34,270 bases of DNA from Betaproteobacteria bacterium. GTDB lineage: Bacteria > Pseudomonadota > Gammaproteobacteria > Burkholderiales > Burkholderiaceae_C. Of the stretch, positions 1-8,067 are shown one piece after another. Each line of letters starts with the position of its first letter. Position 1 is the first letter of the stretch. The translations under genes and the position numbers were made by a program. The stretch spans positions 1 through 34,270 of the forward strand of contig JABCYW010000056.1 of assembly GCA_013289985.1 (NCBI GenBank). The letters are read 5' to 3'. Under the pieces are notes generated by a model that worked only from the letters and a program-made list of their open reading frames with translations, made no database searches and was not told the DNA's origin.

Positions 1-30
1 CACCCGCACCCGCACCCGCACCCGCACCCG
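1..30 (+). repeat. CACCCG hexanucleotide tandem repeat
   Basis: Five tandem copies of CACCCG at the left edge, read in frame as Pro-Ala dipeptides. The array may extend leftward beyond the window. Such a hexamer run can change length by slippage in six-base steps without a frameshift. Confidence 0.85.
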
Positions 31-548
31 CGCCGGCAACGCCCGCCGACAACACCGCGAAGGCCAATCCGGCGGACGACGCCGCGGCGAAGCAGCGCAA
101 GGCCGACGCCGACGCCAAGGCCAAGGCCGACCTGGAAGCGCGGGCAAAGGCGAAGTCCGATGCCGAGGCCAGGCTCAAGGCCGATGCGGATGCCGCCAGG
201 GCCAAGGCCGATGCGGATTCCAAGGCGGCGGCCGCCGATGCGGATGCGAAGGCGAAGGCCGATGCCAAGGCCAAGGCGGACGCCGACGCCGCGCTGGCCA
301 GGAACACGCCCAAGCAACCCGACGCCAAGCCCGCGGACGCCAAGGCGGACGCCGCCGACGCCTTCCGCAAGGGCTACGAGGCCTACCTCGCCGGACGCGT
401 GCCCGAGGGCATCCGCATGATGGAGCGCGCCGACGCGATGGGCGCCCCGGGCGCGCGCGCCCGCCTGTGCGCCATCTATCGCAAGCCGACCGCCGCCGAA
501 GGCAAGGACTTCCTCAAGGAAGCCAACAAGTGCAAGGGCGTCGACTAG
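1..548 (+). CDS. 3' end of an Ala/Lys/Asp-rich protein with a Sel1-like tail (5' end outside window)
   Basis: Open from the left edge (first full codon at position 3) to TAG at 546-548. The visible 181 residues start with a Pro-Ala repeat, continue as a low-complexity helix-prone stretch rich in Lys, Ala and Asp (KADADA-type units), and end in about 60 ordinary residues. That end (YEAYLAGRVPEGIRMMERAD, then ARARLCAIYRK) has the A-x-G-x-A-x-RL-x-x-IY spacing of a Sel1/TPR-like repeat. The lipoprotein at 2462-3358 ends in a similar unit. The catalytic part, if any, lies outside the window. H1-type T6SS loci carry a PpkA kinase near FHA and PppA genes, and many such kinases have Pro/Ala linkers, so a kinase C-terminus is plausible but not shown. 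Reality of the gene is near certain; identity is unknown. Confidence 0.75.
   Translation, partial: PAPAPAPAPAPATPADNTAKANPADDAAAKQRKADADAKAKADLEARAKAKSDAEARLKADADAARAKADADSKAAAADADAKAKADAKAKADADAALARNTPKQPDAKPADAKADAADAFRKGYEAYLAGRVPEGIRMMERADAMGAPGARARLCAIYRKPTAAEGKDFLKEANKCKGVD
97..300 (+). repeat. Degenerate in-frame repeat encoding Lys-Ala-Asp-Ala units
   Basis: Imperfect repetitions of AAGGCCGATGCC/AAGGCGGACGCC-like blocks encode KADADA and KAKADA units. The protein is expected to form a charged extended helix or coiled-coil-like spacer here. Confidence 0.7.
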
Positions 549-707
549 GCGCTGGGCTCGCGCCATCCAGGTGGTTTCCTGCGCAATCGCACACACCCGC
601 GACCGTATTTTCCGGGATAACCCTGGGCCTGTCGTGCCGGGGCTGCGCAAGGATGCGCGGGCACCCCCCATTTCGGGTGCCGCGCGTGCGCGATGGATCC
701 AGACGGC

Positions 708-713
708 GATAAT
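708..713 (+). promoter_or_regulatory. Possible -10 element for tagH
   Basis: GATAAT matches the sigma-70 -10 consensus at five of six bases and lies 25 nt before the tagH ATG in the 190-nt gap after the first gene. No convincing -35 hexamer is seen 16-18 nt upstream, so this is tentative. Confidence 0.25.
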
Positions 714-738
714 CGAATCGTCTTCTTATCGAACTGCC

Positions 739-2391
739 ATGGAACTCGTCGTCCGCGCCCTGCGTTGCCCACCGCCCGATCAGCCGAACGCCATCAACGC
801 GCGCTTCGGCGCGAACGGCGGTCGCATCGGCCGCAGCAACACCTGCGCGCTGCCGCTGCCGAGCCCTGATCGCTACATCTCGCGCGAGCACCTCGAGATC
901 CGCTGCCGCGACGGCAAGTATTCGCTGAAGGTCATCTCCAAGGTCAACGGCTGCAGCGTCAACGACAACGCCGTGCCCCCGGGCGCCGCCGTCGAGCTCT
1001 CGCATGGCGACAAGATCCAGCTGGGCGACTACCTGCTGATCGCCGAGCTGCAGCAGACCACCGGCGCCAAGGATCCGCTGGCCGCGTTCGGCTACTCCGC
1101 CAGCAGCCGCGCCGACAGCCTCGACATGATGGCCTCGCTGGCGCCCACGCCGGCCGCCAGCGGCGCGCGCGACTCGCAGTTCGACACCTCGCCCAACTGG
1201 GCCCAGCCCGTCACGCCGCCGCCGGTGCGCCGGGTCGCCCCCGCGCCGCTGGCCCACCAGATCGAGACCGACCCGAGCGCCACCGCCCTGGGCCAGATGC
1301 TCGACGCCGCGCCGTCGGCCTCGCGCACCCGTCCGGCCGACACGCCGGCCAGCCGCGCCCCGGCGTTCGGCCGCGACGACAACGGCGCCAGCGCGCTCGA
1401 CGCGTTCCTTGGGCTGGACGGCGGCCTCATGGGCAAGCCCGCCGCCGCGCCCATGAGCGACCAGGCGCAGGGCCTGTACCGGCAGCAGGACGTCAACGTG
1501 GCGATGCCCGCGCAGGGGCACAACACGCTGCCCGACGCATTCGACGACGACATCTTCTCGGCCCTCGACAAGGACTTCGGCCCGGCCCGCGGCGCGCCGC
1601 CGGCCCCGGCCCCGGCCGCGCCCGCCCGTGCGCCCATCGCGGCGCCCGCGATCGATCCGCTGGACGTCGACCTCATGCCCGACACCGCCGCTCCGGTGCG
1701 CGCACAGGTCGCCGCGCCGCCGCATGCCGCCGCGCAGCCGGCCCCCGCGCCCGTGGCCGCGCCGCCGGCGGGTGCGAGCGTCGACGGCGGGCAGGCGCTG
1801 GCGGTGCTCGCCCAGGCGCTGGAGCTCGATCCGGGCGACCTCGACACCGCGCATCCGATGGAGACGATCCGCATCGTCGGCGAGCTGCTGAACCTCACCG
1901 TCAGCGGCCTGTACCAGATGCTGGAGATGCGGGCGCAGCTGAAGAACGAACTGCGCATCGAGGACCGCACGATGATCGCGTCGCGCGAGAACAATCCGCT
2001 CAAGCACTCCGATTCGGCGCGCGACGCGTTGCGCTACCTGGTCGACGTGCGCCAGCACGGCAACAAGCTGTTCCTGCAGCCGTCCAAGGCCATCGGTGAT
2101 GCCGTCAACGACGTCTGCGCCCACGAGATGGCGGTGATGGCCGGCACGCGCGCCGCGCTGCTGGCCGCGCTGAAGATGTTCTCGCCCGAGACCGTGGAGA
2201 AGCGCATCAAGAAGAGCGGCGCCCTCGACAGCGTGATGCCCGCGCTGCACCGGGCCAAGCTGTGGGAGAGTTTCCTGGCCATGTATGGCGAGCTCGAGAA
2301 GGAAGCCGAGGATCACTTCGACCGCCTTCTCAACCAGGAATTCGCGCGCGCCTACGCGGAGCAGGGCAAGAAGCTGCGGCGCAAGAAATGA
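739..2391 (+). CDS. tagH: FHA-domain T6SS regulatory protein TagH (Fha)
   Basis: A 550-aa protein with an N-terminal forkhead-associated domain at about residues 5-95. It shows the phosphothreonine-binding signature GRSN (31-34), SREH (48-51) and the NGCSVND strand. A long Ala/Pro-rich linker (about 105-345) follows. The C-terminal region (about 350-545, starting near QALAVLAQAL) matches the C-terminal domain of T6SS-associated FHA proteins. In the P. aeruginosa H1 system Fha1 is phosphorylated by PpkA, dephosphorylated by PppA and promotes assembly; the same role is inferred because a PP2C gene lies downstream. An in-frame ATG at 571 would add 56 residues unlike the family. ATG 739 starts directly with the FHA fold, though no strong Shine-Dalgarno precedes it. 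Confidence 0.92.
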   Translation: MELVVRALRCPPPDQPNAINARFGANGGRIGRSNTCALPLPSPDRYISREHLEIRCRDGKYSLKVISKVNGCSVNDNAVPPGAAVELSHGDKIQLGDYLLIAELQQTTGAKDPLAAFGYSASSRADSLDMMASLAPTPAASGARDSQFDTSPNWAQPVTPPPVRRVAPAPLAHQIETDPSATALGQMLDAAPSASRTRPADTPASRAPAFGRDDNGASALDAFLGLDGGLMGKPAAAPMSDQAQGLYRQQDVNVAMPAQGHNTLPDAFDDDIFSALDKDFGPARGAPPAPAPAAPARAPIAAPAIDPLDVDLMPDTAAPVRAQVAAPPHAAAQPAPAPVAAPPAGASVDGGQALAVLAQALELDPGDLDTAHPMETIRIVGELLNLTVSGLYQMLEMRAQLKNELRIEDRTMIASRENNPLKHSDSARDALRYLVDVRQHGNKLFLQPSKAIGDAVNDVCAHEMAVMAGTRAALLAALKMFSPETVEKRIKKSGALDSVMPALHRAKLWESFLAMYGELEKEAEDHFDRLLNQEFARAYAEQGKKLRRKK

Positions 2392-2461
2392 GCATGCCGG
2401 CGACGCGACGGGCCTCGCCGGAAGATGGATCACGCGCGCCGCGGGCGCAGCAGGGTGACTC

Positions 2462-3358
2462 ATGACGATCAGTTCGCGATCCGCACTTGCTCCCGGCGGG
2501 CTTCATGCGCGCGGTGCCGCGCTGCTGGCGGCGTTGCTGCTCCTGGCCGGCCTTGCGGGCTGCGCCGCCGACACGGCGCCGACGCACGCGGCCGCGCCGG
2601 CCAACGATCCCAAGGCCCTGGCGGCAGATCTCAACGCGCGCCTCGACGCGCTGCAGCGTCAATCCGAACCGGCCTCCGACGACGTCATCGCGTCGCTGGA
2701 GCGCACCTTGCGCGAGCAGCGCGAGAAGCGCGCGCGCGCGGTCGTCGCGGCGGGCACCACCGCGGCTATCCCGACGGGCGCCGCCACGGCCGGCGTGGCC
2801 GCGTCCACCGTGCCGACCAAGGCCGCGCCGCCGGCCGCGCCCGCCGTCGTGGCTGCGGCCTCCGCGCCGTCCAGGCCCGCGCACCCGACCAAGGCCCAGG
2901 CGCGCGCCGCCTCCGCGGCGGCGGCACGGCAGGCCGCGATCGCCAGGCAAGGGCCACCGGTGATCACGCCGGCGCCCGACGTCGAACCCTTCGCCGGCGC
3001 CACGGCGCTGCCGCCGCGGGCGGCGGACGCGGTGCCGTTGCCGGCCACGGCGTACACCGGCGCGGCCACGGTCGCCGGGCCCACCCGCACGCCGATGTCG
3101 CGCATGCCCGAGTCGCACATGCCCGTCGACGAGTTGTATGCGCGGGCGCGCGACCTCGAACTGCAACTGCAGGTGGCCGCCGCGATCGGCCTGTACCGCG
3201 AGGCGAGCCAGCGCGGCCATGCCCCGTCGTCGCAGCGACTGATGGAACTCTATGCCGACGGCGCCCCCGGCGTCGCCCGCGACTATCGCGTCGCTGTTTT
3301 CTTCAAGGAGCGTGCCGTGCAGCAAGGGGCCAACTTCGACCCCGTCTGGCGGCGCTGA
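2462..3358 (+). CDS. Predicted lipoprotein with Ala/Pro-rich body and C-terminal Sel1-like repeat
   Basis: A 298-aa protein with a type II signal peptide: hydrophobic ALLAALLLLAGLAG, then lipobox L31-A32-G33-C34. A short charged helix (about 55-90) leads into a long Ala/Pro-rich region. The last 75 residues (from MPVDELYARARDLE) contain one or two Sel1/TPR-like units (AAAIGLYREASQRGHAPSSQRLMELY). It should be membrane-anchored and periplasmic. It lies 70 nt after tagH and 7 nt before pppA, apparently co-transcribed. Its position among control genes recalls the lipoproteins of the TagQRST sensory branch of H1-type systems, but I see no homology to a specific one. It does not have the compact beta-sandwich pattern expected of TssJ. 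Function unknown. Confidence 0.8.
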   Translation: MTISSRSALAPGGLHARGAALLAALLLLAGLAGCAADTAPTHAAAPANDPKALAADLNARLDALQRQSEPASDDVIASLERTLREQREKRARAVVAAGTTAAIPTGAATAGVAASTVPTKAAPPAAPAVVAAASAPSRPAHPTKAQARAASAAAARQAAIARQGPPVITPAPDVEPFAGATALPPRAADAVPLPATAYTGAATVAGPTRTPMSRMPESHMPVDELYARARDLELQLQVAAAIGLYREASQRGHAPSSQRLMELYADGAPGVARDYRVAVFFKERAVQQGANFDPVWRR

Positions 3359-3365
3359 GAGCCCG

Positions 3366-4193
3366 ATGTCCACCCTGAGCACCACGGCGCCCCACTGCGA
3401 GATGGCGTCGCGCACCGATGCGGGCCGCGTGCGGTCCGCCAACGAGGACGCGGTCCGCTTCGACGCGAACCTCGGCCTCGCGATCCTGGCCGACGGCATG
3501 GGCGGCTACGCGGCCGGCGAGGTGGCCAGTCGCATGGCCGTCGACGAGATCTTCGACGAGCTCGCCTCCGCGTTGCCGCACCTGCACGCGGAGCCCGAGT
3601 CGCCGGACCGTGCCGGCCTGCACGAGGACATGCGCTTCGCCGCCGCGCGCGCCAACTCCAGCATCATCGCCGCGGCTCGCCGCGAGCCCGACTACGAGGG
3701 CATGGGCTCCACGCTGGTCGTCGCGGTGCTGATGCACGATCGCATGACCGTGGCGCACCTGGGCGACTCGCGCTGCTACCGCTTCCGCGCCGGCACGCTG
3801 GAACAGGTCACGCGCGACCACTGCTGGGTGGACGAGCAGATCGCGATGGGCGCGCTGTCGGTCGACGCGATCCTCGACACGCGCTATCGCAACATCGTCA
3901 CGCGCGCGCTGGGCATCGAGGACGAGATCGACCTCGAGGTGCACGACCACGACGCGCAGGTGGGCGACATCTTCCTGCTCTGCTCCGACGGCCTCACCGA
4001 CATGCTGGACGACGCCGCGATCACCGCGCACTTCGTCGCCGGCAAGCCCCTCAACGAAACGGCCTCGCTGCTGGTCGACGCGGCCAACGAGGCCGGGGGG
4101 CGCGACAACGTCTCGGCCTTGCTGGTGCAGGTCGGCACGCCGCAGTCGCCGGGCTGGGCCGCGCGCCTGGTGCGCCGGCTGCAGGGCGGCTGA
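3366..4193 (+). CDS. pppA: PP2C-family Ser/Thr protein phosphatase PppA
   Basis: A 275-aa cytoplasmic phosphatase of the PPM/PP2C family. Metal-binding and catalytic motifs are intact: R21/N26-E27-D28 near the start, D43-G44-M45-G46-G47, the central GDSRCYR strand, C206-SDGL (D208) and G245-R246-D247-N248. Length equals a single catalytic domain. In H1-type T6SS, PppA removes phosphate from the FHA protein and counteracts PpkA. The start at ATG 3366 follows the lipoprotein stop by 7 nt with a GAGAG ribosome-binding site. An in-frame ATG at 3252 would lie inside the previous gene and add 38 unrelated residues. The adjacent FHA gene supports the assignment. Confidence 0.95.
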   Translation: MSTLSTTAPHCEMASRTDAGRVRSANEDAVRFDANLGLAILADGMGGYAAGEVASRMAVDEIFDELASALPHLHAEPESPDRAGLHEDMRFAAARANSSIIAAARREPDYEGMGSTLVVAVLMHDRMTVAHLGDSRCYRFRAGTLEQVTRDHCWVDEQIAMGALSVDAILDTRYRNIVTRALGIEDEIDLEVHDHDAQVGDIFLLCSDGLTDMLDDAAITAHFVAGKPLNETASLLVDAANEAGGRDNVSALLVQVGTPQSPGWAARLVRRLQGG

Positions 4194-4348
4194 ATCGCGG
4201 GACGCGGCCCGCGCCCCGTTTCGAGCGGCCACGACCCCATGAATCGCCAGGCGCCAGGCCGCGCCGGATGTCCGCCCGGCGCCGCTTTCCTGTCGTTGCG
4301 CAGGTATGCTTGCTGCCTCACCCTAACGTTCCGATCCGAGGTCGAACG

Positions 4349-4723
4349 ATGGTTCAATCCGCCAAGCCCGGTCCCACCAAGCACCATGGGCGTTCTCATC
4401 ATCGCCACCACCCGCCGACGACGACGGTGCCGGAGAAGCAGCCGTTGCCCGCCAGGACGCCCGGCGTCAACGGCAGCAAGGATCACGCCGATCCCAACCA
4501 CACGACCTGGCTCGGCATCACCAGCTCCCTGACCGGAGTGCGCGACTGGGCCGACCACTCCCTGCACGAACTCGACGACTGGCTGCACCACATGCTGGGC
4601 GGCGCCGGGGCCCAGGCGCCGGGGAAGCCGCCGGTGGCGACCGGCAGCAAGCTCAATTCCCTGACCGACACGCGCGACAAGCGCAAGGCGCACTTCGTGG
4701 AGGCCTATGCCGTTTTCAAGTAG
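4349..4723 (+). CDS. Small His-rich hypothetical protein
   Basis: A 124-aa protein of unknown function. The first 35 residues are basic and histidine-rich (KHHGRSHHRHH) with prolines. The middle holds a short amphipathic segment with Trp and His (VRDWADHSLHELDDWLHHML), and the end is charged. No signal peptide or family motif is seen. ATG 4349 is preceded at 7 nt by GAGG (4338-4341); the alternative ATG 4268 would add 27 residues and lacks a ribosome-binding site. The 3' end overlaps the next gene by 17 nt, suggesting translational coupling. The pair sits between pppA and vgrG, where T6SS loci often carry accessory or effector/immunity genes; that role is only a possibility. Confidence 0.6.
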   Translation: MVQSAKPGPTKHHGRSHHRHHPPTTTVPEKQPLPARTPGVNGSKDHADPNHTTWLGITSSLTGVRDWADHSLHELDDWLHHMLGGAGAQAPGKPPVATGSKLNSLTDTRDKRKAHFVEAYAVFK

Positions 4724-5297
4724 TTTCCCGGTGACGTGGCACCTGCTGGCAACGGCCTGCGCCGCGTTCGTTCCCGCGCTGGCCGCCGCCGCGTCCGCCA
4801 CGCACTGCCAGGCCGACGAGAGGCCCTATTTCTCCTGCGTGGCGGGCAAGAAGACCGTGTCGCTGTGCGGCGCGGTATCGGCAGGCGGCATCAGCAAGCT
4901 CACCTATCGATACGGCAAGCCGGGCAAGGTCGAGCTGGAGTTCGCCGCCACCTCGGCGAGCGCGCCGCACTTCATGGCCACCGTCGAGCCCGACAGTCCG
5001 CGGGCGAAGGTCTCGGAGGTCTGGTTCGATCGCGGTGAATTTCGCTACCTGCTGCACACCTGCGAGGGCGGCGACTGCCCCTACGACGCGGGCCTGGCCG
5101 TGTTGCGCGGCCAGCGCCTGCTGTCCAACGCCAGGTGCCAGCGCGATGCCGACGCGGTGGACATCTTCTCGACCGACCTTGTGGAGTTCGGCGACAGCAC
5201 GGACACTAGCAAGTCGCACACCAAGCTGCTGGAGATCGGCGACTACACGAATTCGATCGATCGCCTGTATCCGATCCCCGCCAAGGCGTATCCGTGA
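4707..5297 (+). CDS. Secreted six-cysteine hypothetical protein
   Basis: A 196-aa protein with a Sec signal peptide (hydrophobic residues 12-29, probable cleavage after A31 in ASA-THC). The mature part has six cysteines (C34, C44, C54, C119, C124, C144), enough for three disulfides, consistent with a periplasmic or exported location. Motifs such as YFSCVAGKKTVSLC recall a widespread but uncharacterised family of small periplasmic proteins. It overlaps the preceding gene by 17 nt. Periplasmic immunity proteins often have this size and a signal peptide, so it could protect against its neighbour or another effector, but nothing in the sequence proves this. Coding reality is well supported by the signal peptide and cysteine pattern. 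Confidence 0.75.
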   Translation: MPFSSSFPVTWHLLATACAAFVPALAAAASATHCQADERPYFSCVAGKKTVSLCGAVSAGGISKLTYRYGKPGKVELEFAATSASAPHFMATVEPDSPRAKVSEVWFDRGEFRYLLHTCEGGDCPYDAGLAVLRGQRLLSNARCQRDADAVDIFSTDLVEFGDSTDTSKSHTKLLEIGDYTNSIDRLYPIPAKAYP

Positions 5298-5302
5298 GAA
5301 AG

Positions 5303-5364
5303 CCGCCTGCATTCCATCGATGGGCGCAAGGCCCACAAAGAGGGAGTCAGGCCGGCGGATTTTT
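5303..5364 (+). terminator. Weak candidate terminator after the 4707-5297 gene
   Basis: CCGCC (5303-5307) can pair with GGCGG (5354-5358), which is followed at once by A and TTTTT (5360-5364). A TGGGC/GCCCA hairpin (5321-5335) lies inside the loop. The long imperfect stem makes this weak. The rest of the 242-nt gap before vgrG shows only a poor -10-like TAGAGT at 5379-5384. Confidence 0.3.
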
Positions 5365-5539
5365 CGTTTCCCCTGCGCTAGAGTACGAGGAAGAGTGAAA
5401 TCGGCGATGCGTGCGCCTCGACACGCGGATTAGTCGTTCGACCTGTGTGCATGCGAGCCCCCGCTCGCGCTGATGCAAGGCAACGGCGGCGCTGCGCGGC
5501 TACGGCCAGTGCGTGCGTTGGAAGTGCGGAGACGCCATC

Positions 5540-7615
5540 ATGGGACGAATGCTAGAGATCTCGACGAAGGCCGGCGACGGCGTCTTCGTCGTCCAGAAGT
5601 TCAGCGGGCGTGAAGACCTCGGCAGGCTCTACGAGTACCGCCTGGAGCTTCTGTCCGATCGCGCCGACATCACGGCCGAGAGCCTGCTGGGCACCAACGC
5701 GACCATCTCGCTCGAGCTGCATGACGGCTCGTCGCATCGCTATTTCAACGGCTACGTCACGCGCTTCACGGTGCAGGGCAGCGTGCGCACGACGGCCTTC
5801 AAGACCAACGTCGGCTATCTGTACCTCATGACGGTCAGCCCGGGCCTGTGGTTCCTCACGCGAGCTGCCAACAACTGCATCCACAACGCGATGTCGATCA
5901 ACGACATCGTGATGAAGAAGCTCGGCGCCAACGCGCTGGTCACGGTGGACAACCAGGTCGGCGACACCGAGAAGCGCGACTTCGTCGTGCAGTACCGCGA
6001 GACGGACTTCACCTTCGTCAGCCGCATGATGGAGCATGCGGGCCTCTACTACTATCACACGCACGACAACGGCACGCACAAGATGGTGATCGTGGACCAG
6101 GCGTCGAAGCACCTCGCCACGCCCAACCTGCCGCAGCTGACCTTCGCGGGCGAGGGCCGCACCAACACCACGCTGAGCTCTTTCGTGATGGTCTCCGAGG
6201 TGCAGTCGGGCGCCTATGCCGTCGCCGACTACAACTACGTCACGCCCAACACGCGCATCGCGTCGGTCAGCTCCCAGCCGAGGTCGCACGACAACGCCGG
6301 CTTCGAGATGTTCGACTACCCGGCCGACACCACCACCTCGTCGTTCGCGCAGACCTACGCCAAGATACGCTCCGAGGAGAACGCTTGCGGCTACCAGGTG
6401 GGCCATGGCGTCGGCGTCGACCGCAACATCCAGGTCGGCTTCAGGGTGACGCTCAAGGATCACGCCGTCGATGCGTTGAACCAGGAATATCTGGTGATCG
6501 GCCACACGTTCGAAGCCGTCAACAACGTTGATGGCGCCAGCGGCGACGCCAACTGGGACTGCCACTTCGAGGCCATCCCCGCGGCGACGCAGTTCCGGCC
6601 GATGCGCACGACGCCGCGCCCGGCGATCTCGGGCACCCAGACGGCCCTGGTGGTGGCCGACTTCCGCACCGACACCGACACCAGCGGCGGCGCCGATCCC
6701 ATCGGCGCCAACCTGGGTCGCGTCAAGGTGCAGTTCTTCTGGGACCGCTACGGCAAGCAGTCGTGCTGGGCGCGCGTGTCCACGCCCTGGGCCGGCAAGG
6801 GTTATGGCTTCCAGAACATGCCTCGCGTCGGCGATGAGGTACTGGTGCAGTTCCTCGAGGGCGACCCGGATCGCCCGGTGGTCATCGGCCGCGTGCACAA
6901 CGCCGAGAACATGCCCCCGTTCAAGCTGCCGGCGGCCGCGCCCTACACGGGCCTGAAGACCTTGAGCATCGACCCCAGCGGCAAGAGCGTGGCCGGCAAG
7001 TGGAACGAACTGCGCTTCGACGACACCGACGGCGCCGAGCAGATCTACCTGCAGGCGCAGAACAACTTCGACAGGCGCGTGCTCAACGACGACAAGACCT
7101 GGATCGGCAACGAGTCCCATCTCTACGTCAAGTCCGACGCCTTCGCCAAGTACGACGCCGACCACCACGTCAAGACCACCGGCGACCACAACGAGAAGGT
7201 CGGCGGCAAGCTGTCGATGGATGTCACCTCCGACATCCACGTCAAGAGCGGCACGATGTTCGTCGTCGACGGCGGCCAGGAGGTGCACCTGAAGGCCAGT
7301 TCCAAGATCGTGCTGGAGTCGCCGATGATGGTGTCGCTGGTGTGCGGCGGCAACTTCGTCACCGTCGGCCCGTCGGGCGTCGACATCAAGGGCATCATGG
7401 TCAACGTCAACAGCGGTGGCAGCAAGGGCTCGGGCAGCGCGATCAGCCCGCAGGCGCCCAAGGACGCCAAGGACGCCATGACCAGCGAGGGCGGCTCGGC
7501 GACCGCCGTGCCGGCCGCGCCGCCGGCGCCGGCCGCGTTCTCGCCCAAGGCCAGCAGCTTCAAGCTGGCTGCGGTGACCGGGGCGCCGTTCGTGTCGTCG
7601 TCCTGCCCGGGTTGA
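5540..7615 (+). CDS. vgrG: T6SS spike protein VgrG (TssI)
   Basis: A 691-aa VgrG forming the trimeric puncture device at the tip of the Hcp tube. The N-terminal half is the gp27-like region (TKAGDGVFVVQKFSGREDLG, later YRETDFTFVSRMMEHAGLYY). A gp5-like OB-fold follows at about 385-465 (GRVKVQFFWDRYG, WAGKGYGFQNMPRVGDEVLV, GDPDRPVVIGRVHN). A beta-helix of repetitive strands continues to about residue 630 (HVKTTGDHNEKVGGKLSMDV). The end is an Ala/Pro-rich tail of about 60 residues without a recognisable toxin domain, so it appears non-evolved. ATG 5540 has GGAG at 5528-5531; ATG 5513 would add nine residues without a ribosome-binding site. It heads a compact spike operon with the PAAR-like and DUF4123 genes. 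Confidence 0.95.
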   Translation: MGRMLEISTKAGDGVFVVQKFSGREDLGRLYEYRLELLSDRADITAESLLGTNATISLELHDGSSHRYFNGYVTRFTVQGSVRTTAFKTNVGYLYLMTVSPGLWFLTRAANNCIHNAMSINDIVMKKLGANALVTVDNQVGDTEKRDFVVQYRETDFTFVSRMMEHAGLYYYHTHDNGTHKMVIVDQASKHLATPNLPQLTFAGEGRTNTTLSSFVMVSEVQSGAYAVADYNYVTPNTRIASVSSQPRSHDNAGFEMFDYPADTTTSSFAQTYAKIRSEENACGYQVGHGVGVDRNIQVGFRVTLKDHAVDALNQEYLVIGHTFEAVNNVDGASGDANWDCHFEAIPAATQFRPMRTTPRPAISGTQTALVVADFRTDTDTSGGADPIGANLGRVKVQFFWDRYGKQSCWARVSTPWAGKGYGFQNMPRVGDEVLVQFLEGDPDRPVVIGRVHNAENMPPFKLPAAAPYTGLKTLSIDPSGKSVAGKWNELRFDDTDGAEQIYLQAQNNFDRRVLNDDKTWIGNESHLYVKSDAFAKYDADHHVKTTGDHNEKVGGKLSMDVTSDIHVKSGTMFVVDGGQEVHLKASSKIVLESPMMVSLVCGGNFVTVGPSGVDIKGIMVNVNSGGSKGSGSAISPQAPKDAKDAMTSEGGSATAVPAAPPAPAAFSPKASSFKLAAVTGAPFVSSSCPG

Positions 7616-7667
7616 TCTTCGGCGCCCGGCGCCATCACCCGCCCCCGCCATCGAGGAGGAACAGCAA

Positions 7668-8057
7668 ATGCCCAATCACGTCTGCCACGGTGCGACGCTC
7701 CAGTGCACCATGGGCCTGGCCCCCGGCACCCTGGCGGTGCTGCCGCTCAACATGGTCAACACGTCCAACGTGCCGGCGGCCAACATCATGGATCACATTC
7801 CGATGGTCAACATCATGCCGTTCGGCATGTGCAAGTCACCGGCCAACCCGCAGGTGGCCGCGGCCACGGCGGCGGCCATGGGGGTGCTCACGCCGATGCC
7901 GTGCATCCCGATGACGCCGTCGCCGTGGGTCCCGGGCTCGCCGACCGTCATGCTGGCCAACCAGCCCGCCCTGAACAAGAGCTCGATGCTCATGTGCAAC
8001 TGGGCCGGGCAGATATCCGTCACGGTCGAAGGCCAGATGACGCACGCGATTCCCTGA
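7668..8057 (+). CDS. PAAR-like tip protein, DUF4280 family
   Basis: A 129-aa protein matching the DUF4280 pattern: an early cysteine pair (C6, C13) in VCHGATLQCTMG, repeated hydrophobic turns (NIMDHIPMVNIMPFGMC), the NPQVAAAT segment, PCIPMTPSPW and a C-terminal MCNWAGQISVTVEGQ. DUF4280 proteins are regarded as PAAR-like and are thought to sharpen the VgrG spike and carry effectors. It has no C-terminal extension, so any cargo must bind non-covalently. A very strong ribosome-binding site, GAGGAGGA (7653-7660), precedes ATG 7668. It lies 52 nt after vgrG and 10 nt before the DUF4123 gene, so the three are surely co-expressed. Confidence 0.9.
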   Translation: MPNHVCHGATLQCTMGLAPGTLAVLPLNMVNTSNVPAANIMDHIPMVNIMPFGMCKSPANPQVAAATAAAMGVLTPMPCIPMTPSPWVPGSPTVMLANQPALNKSSMLMCNWAGQISVTVEGQMTHAIP

Positions 8058-8067
8058 ACAGGAACCC

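Noticed and set aside
2462-3358. Lipoprotein as TssJ
   Set aside because: It is too long, Ala/Pro-rich and ends in a Sel1-like repeat; the compact beta-sandwich pattern of TssJ is not visible.
7430-7615. C-terminal toxin domain on VgrG
   Set aside because: The tail is a short Ala/Pro/Ser-rich stretch without catalytic motifs.
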